From: Pseudopithomyces maydicus | Lineage: Eukaryota; Ascomycota; Dothideomycetes; Pleosporales; Didymosphaeriaceae | Assembly: GCA_026873275.1 (NCBI GenBank) | Contig: JANTUC010000011.1 | Span: 1,178,001 to 1,242,000 of the forward strand | DNA: 64,000 bases | Direction: 5' to 3' | In this document: in pieces, positions 12,917 through 24,291 of the stretch | How positions within the stretch are numbered: position 1 is the stretch's first letter | Layout: every line of letters begins with the position of its first letter | The notes under the pieces: model-generated | What the model was told of the DNA's origin: nothing | Seen by the model: only the letters and a program-made list of their open reading frames with translations | The model's database searches: none | Position numbers and translations under genes: made by a program

Positions 12917-13622
12917 ATGAAGACGAACGCCATCCGCTTCCTTGGGGCGGTGGCAGCCTTGATGGACGTCGCGTCCGCTGCCTCCCTGCCCACCAACCTG
13001 CCAGCCGGATGGAGTCATTTCGGTTGTTTCGTGTAAATCATATTTTTCTTGAAAGTCACACATGACTGATTCTGTCCAGTGACAACAAGTACTTCACTGC
13101 CGGGCCACAATACCCTCGTGCCATGGATGGTAGGCCCACGGGTAATGATGGAGTGGCACTGAACAACAAGTATAATCCCAATGGCTTCTCTGTTTGTCTT
13201 TCCAAGTGCCAAGCTCTGGGAACCTACAAGTATATCGGCACGGCCGACAACCAGTGCTGTATGATACCCAACATTCGACCGCATAACGACTACTTTGGCT
13301 GACTCGAATAAGGGTGCGACAATGTCATCGACAGGAATAATACCATGCAATATGGTGTCAAGAGGCCCGACTCTGAGTGTACATATCCCTGCCGTGGTAA
13401 CTCGGGTGAAATCTGTGGTGCTGATACCAGTTCCACATCGACTGCCTATCGCATCACCATCTACCAATACCAAGTGAGTGGATTTCTGTATGCCTGTGTG
13501 CTTGTGCTCTGTGCTCTGTCTTGTAAATATAAGAAACTTGAGGTACTTTCGTCAGAGGAGGTGGGCACCACACCGAAGTGGTGGGGATTGGATGGCAACC
13601 AGCGTGTTGTCAGCCTGTGTAA
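12917..13622 (+). CDS. Secreted WSC-domain protein
   Basis: Exons 12917-13032, 13080-13258 and 13313-13473 join in phase. The N-terminus MKTNAIRFLGAVAALMDVAS with ASA is a signal peptide. One WSC domain follows: GCFVDNKYF, FSVCLSKCQ, YIGTADNQCWCDN, CTYPCRGNSGEICGA. The eight conserved Cys and the QCWCDN/CRGNSGEICG signatures are present. WSC domains bind cell-wall polysaccharide and occur in wall sensors and secreted lectin-like proteins. No transmembrane segment is seen, so this copy is probably secreted. After IYQYQ there is a good donor at 13474. The last exon is uncertain: an acceptor before 13614 adds two residues and a stop (13620-13622), whereas one near 13558 opens a much longer tail of unlikely composition. 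Confidence 0.8.
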
Positions 13623-14048
13623 AGAGATGGGAGTGGCGACGGGACTTGGAAAGTTTATCAAATGCAAACTTGCATGTGTCTTTGCGATTTCCAGATTGCA
13701 TGGCACGTCTACAACTGCTGTCTTCCATCCCAGTGACGGTAATGTGCACTATACGTATGCTAGTATCGCCCGGCATGCTACAACCTCTATTACGCCCTCC
13801 GAAGTATATACGTAGCGATCCAGAGTTTGATCAACATTATGACCGACATTGCAGCCTGGTGTTCTTGCATACCCTGCAAGGTTTGGACCCTGCATCAAGC
13901 AACCATACCGTACTGGAAGCCGCGACGTCATACTCGTTTCCGAAGGGCGTGTTTGTTGATTGATTATAAATTCGTAAGCACCTCAACATGTCATAAGTAG
14001 GGGATGTGACCTGTTGGTAGACATTGTACTTTTCTTTGCACGAAAGCC

Positions 14049-14681
14049 ATGACATCCACACGTGAGAGACCGTCCAATATCACAGGTGGCTGCCTCTGCG
14101 GCGCCATCCACTTCACGATCCGATTTCCTAACGACTCAGATTGGCCTCCCAAAGGCGTGCGTCTTGTCTTCTCCGGAATGTTTCCTACTCCTTCCTGATC
14201 AAATACGTAGAACGGCATCTGTCAATGTACCATGTGCCGGAAGCACTCAGGCTCGCTCCTTCCACAAAACATCTCGTTCCCAGTGGAGCATGTAACGCCA
14301 GCGTTTACCTCATTTCCGACTTACAAAACATATGCGAGCAGCCCGACGACTTCGCGCGGCTTCTGCTCAGCATGTGGATCGCCGCTGACTTTCAATGACG
14401 AGAAGGACAAGCATTTGGTTGAAATCAATATTGGATCTTTTGACGAAGAGGTCCTGATTGGGGAGAAGGTGGAAAGCGAGGCGTGGGAAGACGAGTTTGG
14501 AAGACATGTGCCTAGACGAGGCGGTTGGGGATACGAGCTGGGGTTCCCTAAATATCACATCTATGCAGAGAACGAGGTGAAGGGCGTGACAGATGGGTTC
14601 GAGGGAGACAAGTGGCTGACTGATCGAAGGGGTGGGGAGGTATTCAAGGGAAAGGTTGCTGAGTTGAAAAGAAGCGATTGA
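14049..14681 (+). CDS. GFA/CENP-V family zinc protein
   Basis: Exons 14049-14156 and 14211-14681 (54-bp intron, phase 0) give 192 aa. The family zinc ligands are all visible: GGCLCGAIHF near the N-terminus, NGICQCTMCRKHSG starting exon 2, and GFCSACGSPLTF. This is the fold of glutathione-dependent formaldehyde-activating enzymes and CENP-V-like proteins. Fungal paralogues are numerous and their substrates mostly unknown. The protein is probably cytosolic, as it has no targeting signal. Its C-terminal half is acidic and aromatic, and ends in KGKVAELKRSD. Confidence 0.88.
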
Positions 14682-15418
14682 AGGGGGATGCGCGGGAACC
14701 TGAAGCTGTTCTAGGTAATGAGTCAAGTCTACATTTTTTAGATTAGGTGTTTCCGATCGCTGCGGGTGGGACTATGCGGATCTTGGTACCGCTAATTTCT
14801 TCTCCCGCAGAATTGATTATGACTGTGTTCGACCATGCCTAAATGAGTCACGTAGACAGCCAAGAGAGAGACCCTGCGGAGAGAATCCGAGGTCGCAGCA
14901 AAAGATGCAAAGATGCAGCGAGGCATCGAGACGGAATGAGACGAACAGCACCTGCATATAGTCTCGAAAGTAGCCTCGAAAATAGACCCGTTGCTTTCAA
15001 ATGGGACTTTTGCGATGACGTGTGAGTCAAAGTTAGGTCCTCGGAACGGTCGCGTGCCCGCATAAAGGGTGCGATGCACGAATTTCGGGCGGTGAAGATT
15101 TCTGCCGGATGCAAGCAATCAGCGAGACATGATTTGCCAATTGCCTGACGTTATGGGTGCGGAGATGCGTCCTGCATATCGCGTACAGCAAAAACGAGGG
15201 CGTCCCAGACGGCACCGATTTCCCCGCCTCCCACAAAGCACGAACCACCCTCAGAACCGAGCAAATCATTAGGCCGATCCCGGACCCAGCGCTTTCATCA
15301 TCGCAGCCAACGAGAGAAAATTATTCTTGACTCACTTGCATACTGAGCGCGCATTCAAATACCGGGCGTAGCTCCTTCTCTCACACTTCTTCCTTCACTC
15401 CATCACAAAACTTCAACC
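14682..15418. other. Promoter region of homocitrate synthase
   Basis: About 740 bp. A C/T-rich stretch (15370-15415, with TCTCACACTTCTTCCTTCAC) lies immediately before the start codon, as is usual for strongly expressed fungal genes. No other gene is seen. Confidence 0.5.
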
Positions 15419-17339
15419 ATGTGTCCATCAATTGACGAGACGCCTGCCAACGGTGCCGCCAACGGCAATGGCGAAGCCTACACCGCCGTCGAGACTCGAG
15501 TTCAGCCAGCTGCTCACCACAAGTCGTCGCCCTACCAGCCTGTGGGCGACTTCCTCTCCAACATCAGCCGCTTCAAGATCATTGAATCGACCCTTCGTGA
15601 GGGCGAGCAATTCGCAAAGTACGCACCCATCCGCAGCCGCTTTATCTGGCATGTGCAAACGAGCTAATGCCATGTAGCGCCTACTTCGACCTTGAGGCCA
15701 AGATCAAGATCGCCAAGGCTTTGGATGAGTTCGGTGTCGACTACATTGAGCTTACCAGCCCGGCTGCTTCGGAGCAATCGCGCCGTGACTGCGAGGCCAT
15801 CTGCAAGCTGGGTCTCAAGGCCAAGGTCAGTCAGGTTGAGTGCTGAGCATTGACCAAATTTGACTCACACCTGCACACAGATCCTCACCCACGTTCGATG
15901 CAACATGGAAGATGCCAAGATCGCCGTCCAGACTGGTGTCGACGGCCTCGACGTCGTCATCGGAACCTCGAGCTACCTTCGCGAACACAGCCACGGCAAG
16001 GACATGACCTACATCAAGAACGCCGCTCTCGAGGCAAGTCTCCCATATACAGAGAAGGAGTTTTTAGCTGCACAAGAAAAACTGTGTTCTTCGCTTGTCA
16101 ACACGCGCATTTGTCGCGCTGGGGCACCGGAAGGATCTTCGCTTGCGTGCTCATGACCTTCTTCTGATACCGCCATCCAATTTACAGGATACCCGCTAAC
16201 TTTCCTAGGTTATTGAATACGTCAAGAGCCAAGGCAAAGAAATCCGATTCAGCTCCGAAGACTCCTTCCGATCCGACCTCGTCGATTTGCTCAGCTTGTA
16301 CAGTGCTGTGGATAAGGTCGGCGTTAACCGTGTTGGTATTGCAGACACTGTCGGATGCGCTTCTCCCCGCCAGGTCTACGACTTGGTCCGGACTCTTAGG
16401 GGTGTTGTCAGCTGCGACATTGAGACTCATGTACGTGACATCAAGTGCAAAATGGGTGCACCAACAATGCATCTACGAGCTACCAGTTCCTCTCTATTTA
16501 TCGCATATACTGACATATCTTAGTTCCACAACGACAGTGGCTGCGCCATTGCGAACGCCTACTGCGCTTTGGAGGCTGGTGCCACGCACATCGATACCTC
16601 CGTTCTCGGGTATGTTCAAACCTTTAATGGTGTATCTGCACCCGTTTTCTAAGTATACTAATTATTTCAGTATTGGTGAGAGGAACGGCATCACCCCTCT
16701 TGGAGGCTTGATGGCACGCATGATTGTTGCGGACCGTGACTATGTCATGAGCAAGTACAAGTACGTTTTTTCTCAGCTGAATGCCATATCATACAGCGAG
16801 CTAACGGTTTGAACAGCATCAAGAAGCTCAAGGAAGTCGAGGAGCTTGTTGCCGAGATGGTCGAGGTCAACATTCCCTTCAACAACTACATCACCGGTTT
16901 CTGTGCCTTCACCCACAAGGCTGGTATCCACGCCAAGGCTATCCTCAACAACCCCTCCACATACGAGATCATCTCCCCTGCGGACTTTGGCATGTCTAGA
17001 TACGTCCACTTCGCCAGCAGATTGACTGGCTGGAACGCCATCAAGAGCCGTGCCGACCAACTCGGGTATAACATGACGGATGCTCAGTATAAGGAGGTCA
17101 CTGCTCAAATCAAGATCATGGCCGACGTCAAGAAGATCACTCTCGACGACACGGATGCGATCATCTCGGCTTACCACCACAACCTCGTTAACAACGAGAA
17201 CAAGCCCCTTCTCGACAACCTCTCCAAGGAGGAGCAGGAGAAGATGAAGAAGGCCGAGGAGAAGCTCAGCGGCATCAAGGAGAAGCGCCAGCTCGACGCT
17301 GAAGCAGCCACTGATGCGCCGCCTGCCAAGAAGAGGTAG
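15419..17339 (+). CDS. lys20: Homocitrate synthase (lysine biosynthesis)
   Basis: Exons 15419-15618, 15678-15825, 15881-16033, 16209-16430, 16524-16609, 16671-16760 and 16817-17339 give 473 aa. The HMGL-like TIM barrel begins FKIIESTLREGEQFAN, the acetyl-CoA condensation signature with the metal-binding region. Further motifs are ELTSPAASEQS, FSSEDSFRSD, GIADTVGCASP, ETHFHNDSGCAIANA (metal-binding HxH) and CAFTHKAGIHAKA. The enzyme joins acetyl-CoA and 2-oxoglutarate, the first committed step of the alpha-aminoadipate pathway, and is normally inhibited by lysine. The C-terminus is Lys/Glu-rich and ends PPAKKR, a possible nuclear signal (yeast homologues are partly nuclear). Intron 3 (16034-16208) starts with GC rather than GT. 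Confidence 0.96.
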
Positions 17340-17690
17340 AGAGGATCCGTTGAACGATGACAATCTTACCTGCACAACAAACGCTGGAGTTACAGGGGTT
17401 TAAATGTTTCTGTCCATCTCATTTTGGGCCAACTGATACATCTTCCGGATCCGGAAAAGTTTTTCCATTTTTATACCTTGTTTGCCAATGATTATCTTGC
17501 GATGGCATGTACAACTGGTAGAGATAGTGTTATATAGCGCGTGAACGATAAACGAATCGATCTAATTTAACATATGTTGCTTGTGATGAACTGTGGCGAA
17601 CTGTGACGAACTGTGACAAGCTGATTATTCTTACAGGGAATGCATCTTTGATATGTATTTGCAGGACTCAAAATGGATGACACTGTGTAC

Positions 17691-17967
17691 GGCATCCGAA
17701 CGAACAAGCTTTTACATCGGCATCCGAAGATGCAACGAGTTGCTACCTACGGCGTCCGAACATGCACTTGCTGGTTATGTGTGGTTCAAGGTCATACCTA
17801 GATAGTCGCAAGATGCACGATTGCCCGGGTTAGGGTTCAAGTTCCAAGATATGATGAAACCTCGGGTTAGGGTTCAAGTTCCAAATATCTCCATATGAAA
17901 CCTTTGCAATGACACCAAATAATTTTGTGAAACATGATTTGACTGACTGTCGTCTACGGCATCCGAA
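17691..17967. repeat. Four copies of GGCRTCCGAA
   Basis: The word GGCATCCGAA occurs at 17691-17700, 17719-17728 and 17958-17967, with a one-base variant (GGCGTCCGAA) at 17751-17760. Three copies are preceded by TAC. The spacing is irregular (28, 32 and 207 bp), so this is not a simple tandem array. Confidence 0.8.
17826..17884. repeat. Direct repeat containing a telomere-like GGGTTAGGG
   Basis: About 22 bp beginning CGGGTTAGGGTTCAAG occurs at 17826-17847 and again at 17863-17884, 37 bp apart. It contains the TTAGGG unit of fungal telomeres in a single interstitial copy each. Confidence 0.8.
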
Positions 17968-18177
17968 CTACGCAAGTACCTACCGAGTATTCGCGGGACA
18001 TAAGCGCAAGTATGGATGCACGGACCACGGGTAGCTCAGGGTCCTTGGGCGGTGCAGGGGTAGTGCGGACCACCTAGCGCTTTGTTTGTTGAATTTATTA
18101 CCCCTCGGTTTACCGCTCCCTCCACAACTGCACCCCTCTCGATACCCACAGGCACCCTAGTTATCCAGCCTGCCACA

Positions 18178-19142
18178 ATGAGCACCACCGAAACCCTAAC
18201 CCAGCCTGTGACCGTCACACAACCTGTGACCGTGTCTCGACCTGCAATCACCGCCGAGAACGTTCGCGAATTGTTCCCCGAAGTCAACACCTCAGTAATC
18301 GGCGGCTCGCACAGCTCCGCCACGAACGACGATGCGCTCGCCGGCTACGATGAGGAGCAGATCAAGCTCATGGACGAGGTGTGCATTGTGCTGGACGAGA
18401 ACGACCTGCCCATTGGCAGCGCAAGCAAGAAAGTTTGTGAGTAGTGGCGAATTGGCACGCGACCTTCTCCGTGCACACCAAGCTTGTCGCTGGACACGGC
18501 TCACACACGATAGGCCACTTGATGGAGAACATCGACAAGGGTCTGCTCCACCGCGCTTTCTCCGTATTCCTCTTCGACTCGCAGAATCGATTGCTCCTCC
18601 AGCAGCGCGCAACCGAGAAGATCACCTTCCCCGATATGTGGACCAACACATGCTGCTCGCACCCCTTGGGCATCCCGGGAGAGACTGGTTCCGGGCTAGA
18701 GGAGTCGATACAGGGCGTGCGACGGGCGGCGCAGCGCAAGCTGGACCAGGAGCTCGGCATCAAGGCCGAGCAGGTGCCCCTTGATAACTTCCGCTTCCTC
18801 ACCCGGATACACTATGTGTCTCCCAGTGATGGAAAGTGGGGAGAGCACGAAAGTCAGTTTGGTAGCGTTGTTGCATGGGAAAGTAGCGAAGGCTAACAGA
18901 ATACAGTTGATTACATCCTGTTCATCAAGGCCGATGTCGACCTCAACGTCAACCCCAACGAGGCCAGGGACTCGCGCTATGTCAGCCAGGAGGATCTGAG
19001 GACCATGTTCAAGGACCCGTCCCTCAAGTTCACACCGTGGTTCAAGCTCATCTGCGAGAGCATGCTGTACGAGTGGTGGGACCACCTCGATTCCGGCCTG
19101 GAGAAGTACTTGGGCGAGAAGGAGATCCGCAGGATGTTGTAG
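18178..19142 (+). CDS. idi1: Isopentenyl-diphosphate delta-isomerase
   Basis: Exons 18178-18436, 18514-18852 and 18907-19142 give 277 aa. It is a Nudix-fold isomerase: HRAFSVFLFDS, WTNTCCSHPL with the catalytic Cys near residue 131, the degenerate Nudix helix GVRRAAQRKLDQELGI, and WGEHEIDYIL with the catalytic Glu region. It interconverts IPP and DMAPP in the mevalonate pathway, feeding sterols and prenyl groups. The N-terminal 40 residues are Thr/Val/Pro-rich (TQPVTVTQPVTV, a short internal repeat) and could be a weak targeting segment or a disordered extension. Start ATG 18178 lies in CACAATGAG. Confidence 0.95.
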
Positions 19143-22030
19143 AGGACTGTTTCTTTGATTTACAATAATACAAATGATTTCTAGATGATTGCAAGTGCGG
19201 CGGTGAAGATAGTGACCTAATTGCGGAACGTGGCTTGCGGACACATTGGTGCTGAGCGTACTTGATTGGATTGCAGGAGCGCGGCGACTTCCGGTTCCAG
19301 TGTAGACGGGTCCTGGTAGATAACGGGCACGACTCGGCGAATTGATTGCATAAAAAGGTCAAATGACCGTTCCTCCGCTCAGCTGACGTACTGGTATGCG
19401 AGCCTTCATCATTGATTTCATTATCGGTGTGTGTGAGGTGAACTTGGATCTTGACCTCCTCTAAAGATACATTTCAGACAATTAATGGTTCCTGGCGCTG
19501 GTTAGGCGAGGAAGCGTTCTCTGCAACCCATAGATATCCTCCGAAGATAAAGTAGGTAGATTGGTGCGGGCCCCCTCCGACCCCAATCACCAAACAGTGT
19601 TCTAGATACCAACGTAATGCCAGGAAGCCCGGCCGATCAGAAGCATGCTAGCCCGTAAGGGCAAGTGCAGCCGAGCACAGGCGAGCCACACCCGACACCC
19701 CACACTTTCTCCGACCAACGACATGCATTGCACTTGGTGAGCTTCACTTTGTTGGCCGTGAGAACCGTTGGCCGTGATCGAAAGGCCTACGCCTTGGGCG
19801 TTACGTTTGTCCCACCACGGGTTCACACCGGCCGATACGAGGATGGAACCGCCATGACGAAGCCTGGTGGATCCCCAGCCCAGGGCATGCTCCTCCCACC
19901 CCCGCATTGAGCCTCACCCAAAGTCAATGATAGCGGGTGGGTTCTCCGGCACGGTAGAAGACGATTCCCACCATGTCCGCCGCCTTCGCCCGGGAAGATG
20001 GTCAGCAATAACGGCGCACGGGCTGGCCGCGAAGGTATATCAGGGGCGTTCGCCTCACCTCGCATGGGCCGACGTGGTTGGATTGGCGCACCGAGAAGGA
20101 TGCCTCACGCAGGACGGAACCCACGAACCGACGCCGTGTACGGTACGGTACAGTACTGCTATCTGACCCGGGTCCGGCCAAGCGTCGTGCCCTCCACCAA
20201 CCAGCTCCGCCCCTCCTCTCCACCTGCACCAACCAGCTCCTGCATCCTCTCCACCCCCACGGCGCACGAGCGCTCCGCTGCAGATGGACGCCTGCGCTCA
20301 ACAATCTTGCTGTCCGCTGCCGCAGGGTTAGGGTTCGGCCAAGACCGAGAGGAGTGCGCTGAGTGGTGTCTGGACGAGCCGGATCGGCTGGAAGGTCTGA
20401 GGTGCAGCGGGATCAACCCTGGGGAGGGGGCGCCGGAGAGGGCGGGTGGCACAGGAGAGGGTACAGGAAAGCATGGAGAGGGGAGGATGGTTCTGGAAGT
20501 CGGGGCAGTCCTATGGGGTGTTGCCACGTTGAAAGGGTTGGTATGGATGAGATTACGTCTTGTGCCTGCATTCTCGTGATTCAGTTGGGGTAATGGAGTG
20601 GCTGATTTTTGGGTGATTGAGAGGAGGGTGTTGATGAGCTATGAAGGCTACTTGGAAAATGGACGTGTAACTGTGAACATGATTCGTCGAGAGAGGCTTT
20701 CAGAAGGCTTTCAAAATGAGAACGAGGGGGGATGGAGTAAGAAGGGTAAAGATGCCAAGAATTGTGGAGGAGATGGAGAGGAGGAAAGTTTGGGAACCAT
20801 GATAGGAAGTGAGCATATCAAATAGAATCGGTTCCTACCTTCTTAAAAGGTCTGATAGAGTAGCAAGGAGGAAAGTTTGTTGTGGCAAACAAGCCCCCAA
20901 TAGCGACGTAGTGCCTATCAAGCGTACTACCTAGCCCTCCGAAGAGTGGGGAAGCACAACCCGGAACAGCTCGTTCCTATGCATGCTGCGGCTCCATCAC
21001 GAGGCCCCCTCTGCAGCTATCATGGATGCTTACGTCTGTGATACGACCCGGCCCCTAAGGACGCTAGCTCCCCTCCCGCCCGCCAGCCATACATATATCT
21101 GGTGCCATACATTCATGTTCCTAGACCTGCGTTCCCCGCTCACAGCGACCTATCCACTCAAGTTACATACATACACTACCAACGCCCGCGCTGCACAAAC
21201 CACCACGCTCACCCACTCACAGCCAACTGGATCTACCCCAATCTATCCATCCCTCTTCATACACAAACAAGCACATAGCACACATAACAAGGCGATTGAA
21301 GCCCCTCTCCACCCCAAAGACCTAACTTCCCACTCAAGGGGCCGCGCACATCAGCTCAGCCTATTGATGTCGGTTGACGTCCGTCAAGCTTTCACCTCTC
21401 TTCGGTTTCCCGCTCGCGTCGAAACCGTGTCAAGATCGCAGTTATCGAAAGTACATACGGGAGATAGTACGAGACCAGCTGAAACGTAGGCAACTGATTT
21501 GCAAACCTCAGCAGGGAGAGAAAACAGAGAGATTCAAAGTACCAGACGAACAACTCTTTCTAAATACAAACAAAGGTATACTATAGGCAGGCTGTTCTCA
21601 CGCCACGACCCTGCAACCCTCCATCGGCATGGCAAAACAAGAAAACGTGGCTGCCACTCTCCGCAGCATGAAAGACTGATTCCCTCGTAGCAGTAGCGCT
21701 AGCAGCGTGTCGTGCCTTGCATTCTCAGGGCGTGGTCTGATCGAACTGATATAGCACACGTCGTCGTCGTCGAGAGAGTGATTCTTGTGTCCACATATCC
21801 TCTCGTATCGTATCGTACCGTACCGTACCGTATCATATCGCATCGCATCGCCTCACCGCAAGCCCAGATACAGCTCCAGCTCCAGCTACACACAGCTCCA
21901 GCTACAGCGCCTCAACCACCCCGGCAAAGCCACCCCAAACCATCACGCTGGCTCACCCACCATCCACCCCCTTCCCCCACCCCACCGGCCGCTCCCCCCA
22001 GAAAACCAGTACAAATCCCCACCCCACACC
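19143..22030. other. Long intergenic region, no supported gene
   Basis: About 2.9 kb. Several overlapping GC-rich open frames between 19.6 and 20.6 kb lack domains, and both strands are equally open, so I regard them as compositional. A GTACGGTACGGTAC run lies near 20138-20151 and a CGTAT/CGTAC pentamer run near 21805-21860. 21060-21330 is C/A-rich. Confidence 0.5.
21805..21860. repeat. Pentanucleotide run (CGTAT/CGTAC/CGCAT)
   Basis: Successive five-base units CGTAT, CGTAT, CGTAC, CGTAC, CGTAC, CGTAT and CATAT, then CGCAT units, form an imperfect microsatellite just upstream of the GNAT gene. Confidence 0.75.
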
Positions 22031-23071
22031 ATGGCACCCCCCTCGCCGCCCTCCGCCTCGACCTCGACCCCTCTTCCCCCTGAGCTCTTCCAAACCTGCT
22101 CCACGCATCTCCCTCCCCTCCCTCGCACACTCCTTCCTCAAGCTCCTCCGCCTCGGTTCCGCATCGCCATCTCCCGCAGCGGTCCCCGTGCCGCCGCTCC
22201 CCGAGGGCGTCCGCGTCGTCACGCTGGGCGAGTACAAGCTCGCTGCGGCGTGCCTTGCGGAGGCGTTTGCAGAGGATGAGGTGGTGCGGTATCCGATCGA
22301 TGTGCCGGACCGGGAGGGATGGAGCGAGGAGGAGAGGTGGGCGTTGCATGTGGAGATTTTGGAGTACGTGGTTTATGCGCATGTTATGAGGGGGCTGGTG
22401 ACGGTGGCGGGGGAGTGGGAGGCGGTGGCTTTATGGTAGGTTTTAAGCTTTACTATCTTTTTTTTGTTTTGGTGTTGTTTAGAGAATTGTAAGGCCGTAG
22501 AAAGATAGGGATGAGTTGGAGGTTGTGCGAGTGTAGAGGTGTGACATCTTGGGCAGACAGGCTGCTGGACGGAATCTAAGAAAAAAGGAGAGAGCAAAGG
22601 ATAGAAGCAATACCCAGCGTGAACCAAAGCAAAATAACTAACACTCCAAAGGATGCCCCCTCCACCTCCATCGACGACCTCACCACCCTCTTCGCCTCGG
22701 GCATGTGGCGCCTCCACTACCGCCTCTCCCCAGAAGGCAAACGCCGCTTCTTCAACGAATTCCTGCCCCTCCTGCACGACACCAAGGCCGCCACGCTGGG
22801 CGCGCGCGATCCCCGCTCCTGGTACCTCGTGTACATCGGAGCGTGTGCGCGCGGCCGCGGCAAGGGCAACGCGAGCAAGCTCATCCGCCACGTGACGGCG
22901 CAGGCGGATCGGGATGGCGTGCCCATCTATCTGGAGAGTAGCAACGAGAGGAACCCGCCGATCTACAGGCGTTTTGGGTTTGAGACAGTGAGGAGGGTGT
23001 ATTTGCAGAGGGCGGAGGGTAATGTTTGTATGGACATCATGATTAGGGAGGGGAAGGGGGAGAAGAAGTAA
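22031..23071 (+). CDS. GNAT-family N-acetyltransferase with frame breaks
   Basis: The sequence matches a common fungal GNAT family. Exon 1 (to 22435) encodes SLPSLAHSFLKLLRLG, LPEGVRVVTLGEYK, CLAEAFAEDEV, ILEYVVYAHV and VALW. An intron runs 22436-22651. Exon 2 encodes SGMWRLHYRLSPEGKRRFF, SWYLVYIGACARGRGKGNA (acetyl-CoA-binding RGRGKG) and YLESSNERNPPIYRRFGFE. Two frame problems exist. The only credible ATG (22031) is in a different frame from the conserved part, and after the junction the reading frame changes beside a C5 run at 22656-22660. One base added there restores the conserved order. The start is therefore uncertain. Substrate unknown. Confidence 0.75.
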
Positions 23072-24291
23072 GGTGGGTGATTTGGGGGGAGGAGAGTAGT
23101 GGAGAAAAAAGGAAGAGGAAAATAGGGAATGGGAAGAGAGTTCAACACGAATACGGGCGGGAGAAGGGATCAAATTGAATTTCTGAGAGGGACACGTGCT
23201 TCTTCAACAGAGGGCGTAGATGGATGGTCGTCGAACTGGACTAAGTGTCATATACCTATTACACTCATTTGGCTGTTAGTTCCGGGAGCTGCGATAGTTT
23301 TTTGCTGAAATAAACATATCGAATGCATTCTTGCAGACACTAGACCTTTTCCACATATGGCCGGTGTTGTAAGGCTGATGTCGCTGGAGTTCCTCAAAGG
23401 ACGGAGGACGCGGGTATTCGGCAATGCGGGTCCAACACGTATGAATACGAAGGCAGTTGTATGTCTGCAAGAATGACGGTTGCTTTGTTGGTGGACGATC
23501 CACGTATGACACCCGGATGTCGTCGGTGGTCGACGGTTCGTTCAGGGGTAGGTAGCTGCGGACGAAACGACCCCACCGCCTCACTTGTACATGGGTGTGG
23601 TCGGGTGCTACCAAGGTAAATGACAAGGACGGCACGTGAGCCGGCTGCCACGCGACAGAGTGAAGGAGAGGTGCCGGGTGTCTGGGGATGGAGTGCGGCT
23701 GGGGCGTATCGGCAGGCACTCTGGGCGTCGTGTGCCGGTACGTATGGGGGAATAAGCGCGAGATAACGGCGATGCATGAAAGCGGATATAGGCTCTCCCA
23801 CTCGGAAGCTCGATCGATAAGGACGAGACGTTAAATCTAAAATTACGCGGCTGGCAGGCTGTGCGCAATGCCATGTCGTGCTCCCAGTTGATCCCCTAGG
23901 CCGCATGAAACACGGCCCTCTCACACGCAGCCCTCTGTGTCAGACCGGGCGACTGCGCATCTCTCGCCTTCACCCCAGGAAATTTCCAGGTGCTTTTGTC
24001 GGCGTTCTGCACGCTGCTCTCTGCCCTCTGCGCCTCTGCTCTCCACGCTCCGCGCTCCACTCTCCGCTCTCCGCTCTCCGCAAGGACTCCAGAATAAACC
24101 CTCTCCGCTATCGATAACGTGTGTTGGCGTCGGCCCACCCCCGCAAGCCTTCCGAAGGTCCCAGGCCCAAGGTCCAGCACGCGTCAACAGGCCTCTCGCT
24201 GCCTGCCAGCGCATCGAGCCCAGCAGAATCTGCTGCTGCAGCGCCGCCTCTCTCCCAACACTCACAGTCACACCCCGACACCCTCTGCTCC
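23072..24291. other. Intergenic / 5' flank
   Basis: About 1.2 kb. A 147-codon minus-strand frame (about 23276-23719) has no recognisable motif and no supporting splice structure. 24030-24080 is a TCTCCGCTC-type run. Confidence 0.45.

Larger units (their letters stand above)
17340..18177. other. Intergenic with short dispersed repeats
   Basis: About 840 bp between homocitrate synthase and IPP isomerase. It contains four copies of a GGCATCCGAA-like word and two copies of a telomere-like direct repeat (listed separately). No coding frame is supported. Confidence 0.6.

Noticed and set aside
13478..13963. Long tail ORF after the WSC exons
   Set aside because: Composition is not that of a folded protein, and an immediate-stop splice option is simpler.
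19998..20579. 193-codon plus-strand ORF and overlapping minus-strand ORFs
   Set aside because: GC-rich sequence open on both strands, no domain, no intron signals, unlike the codon pattern of nearby genes.
23276..23924. Minus-strand ORFs of 147 and 176 codons
   Set aside because: No recognisable motif, and two frames overlap with equal openness.
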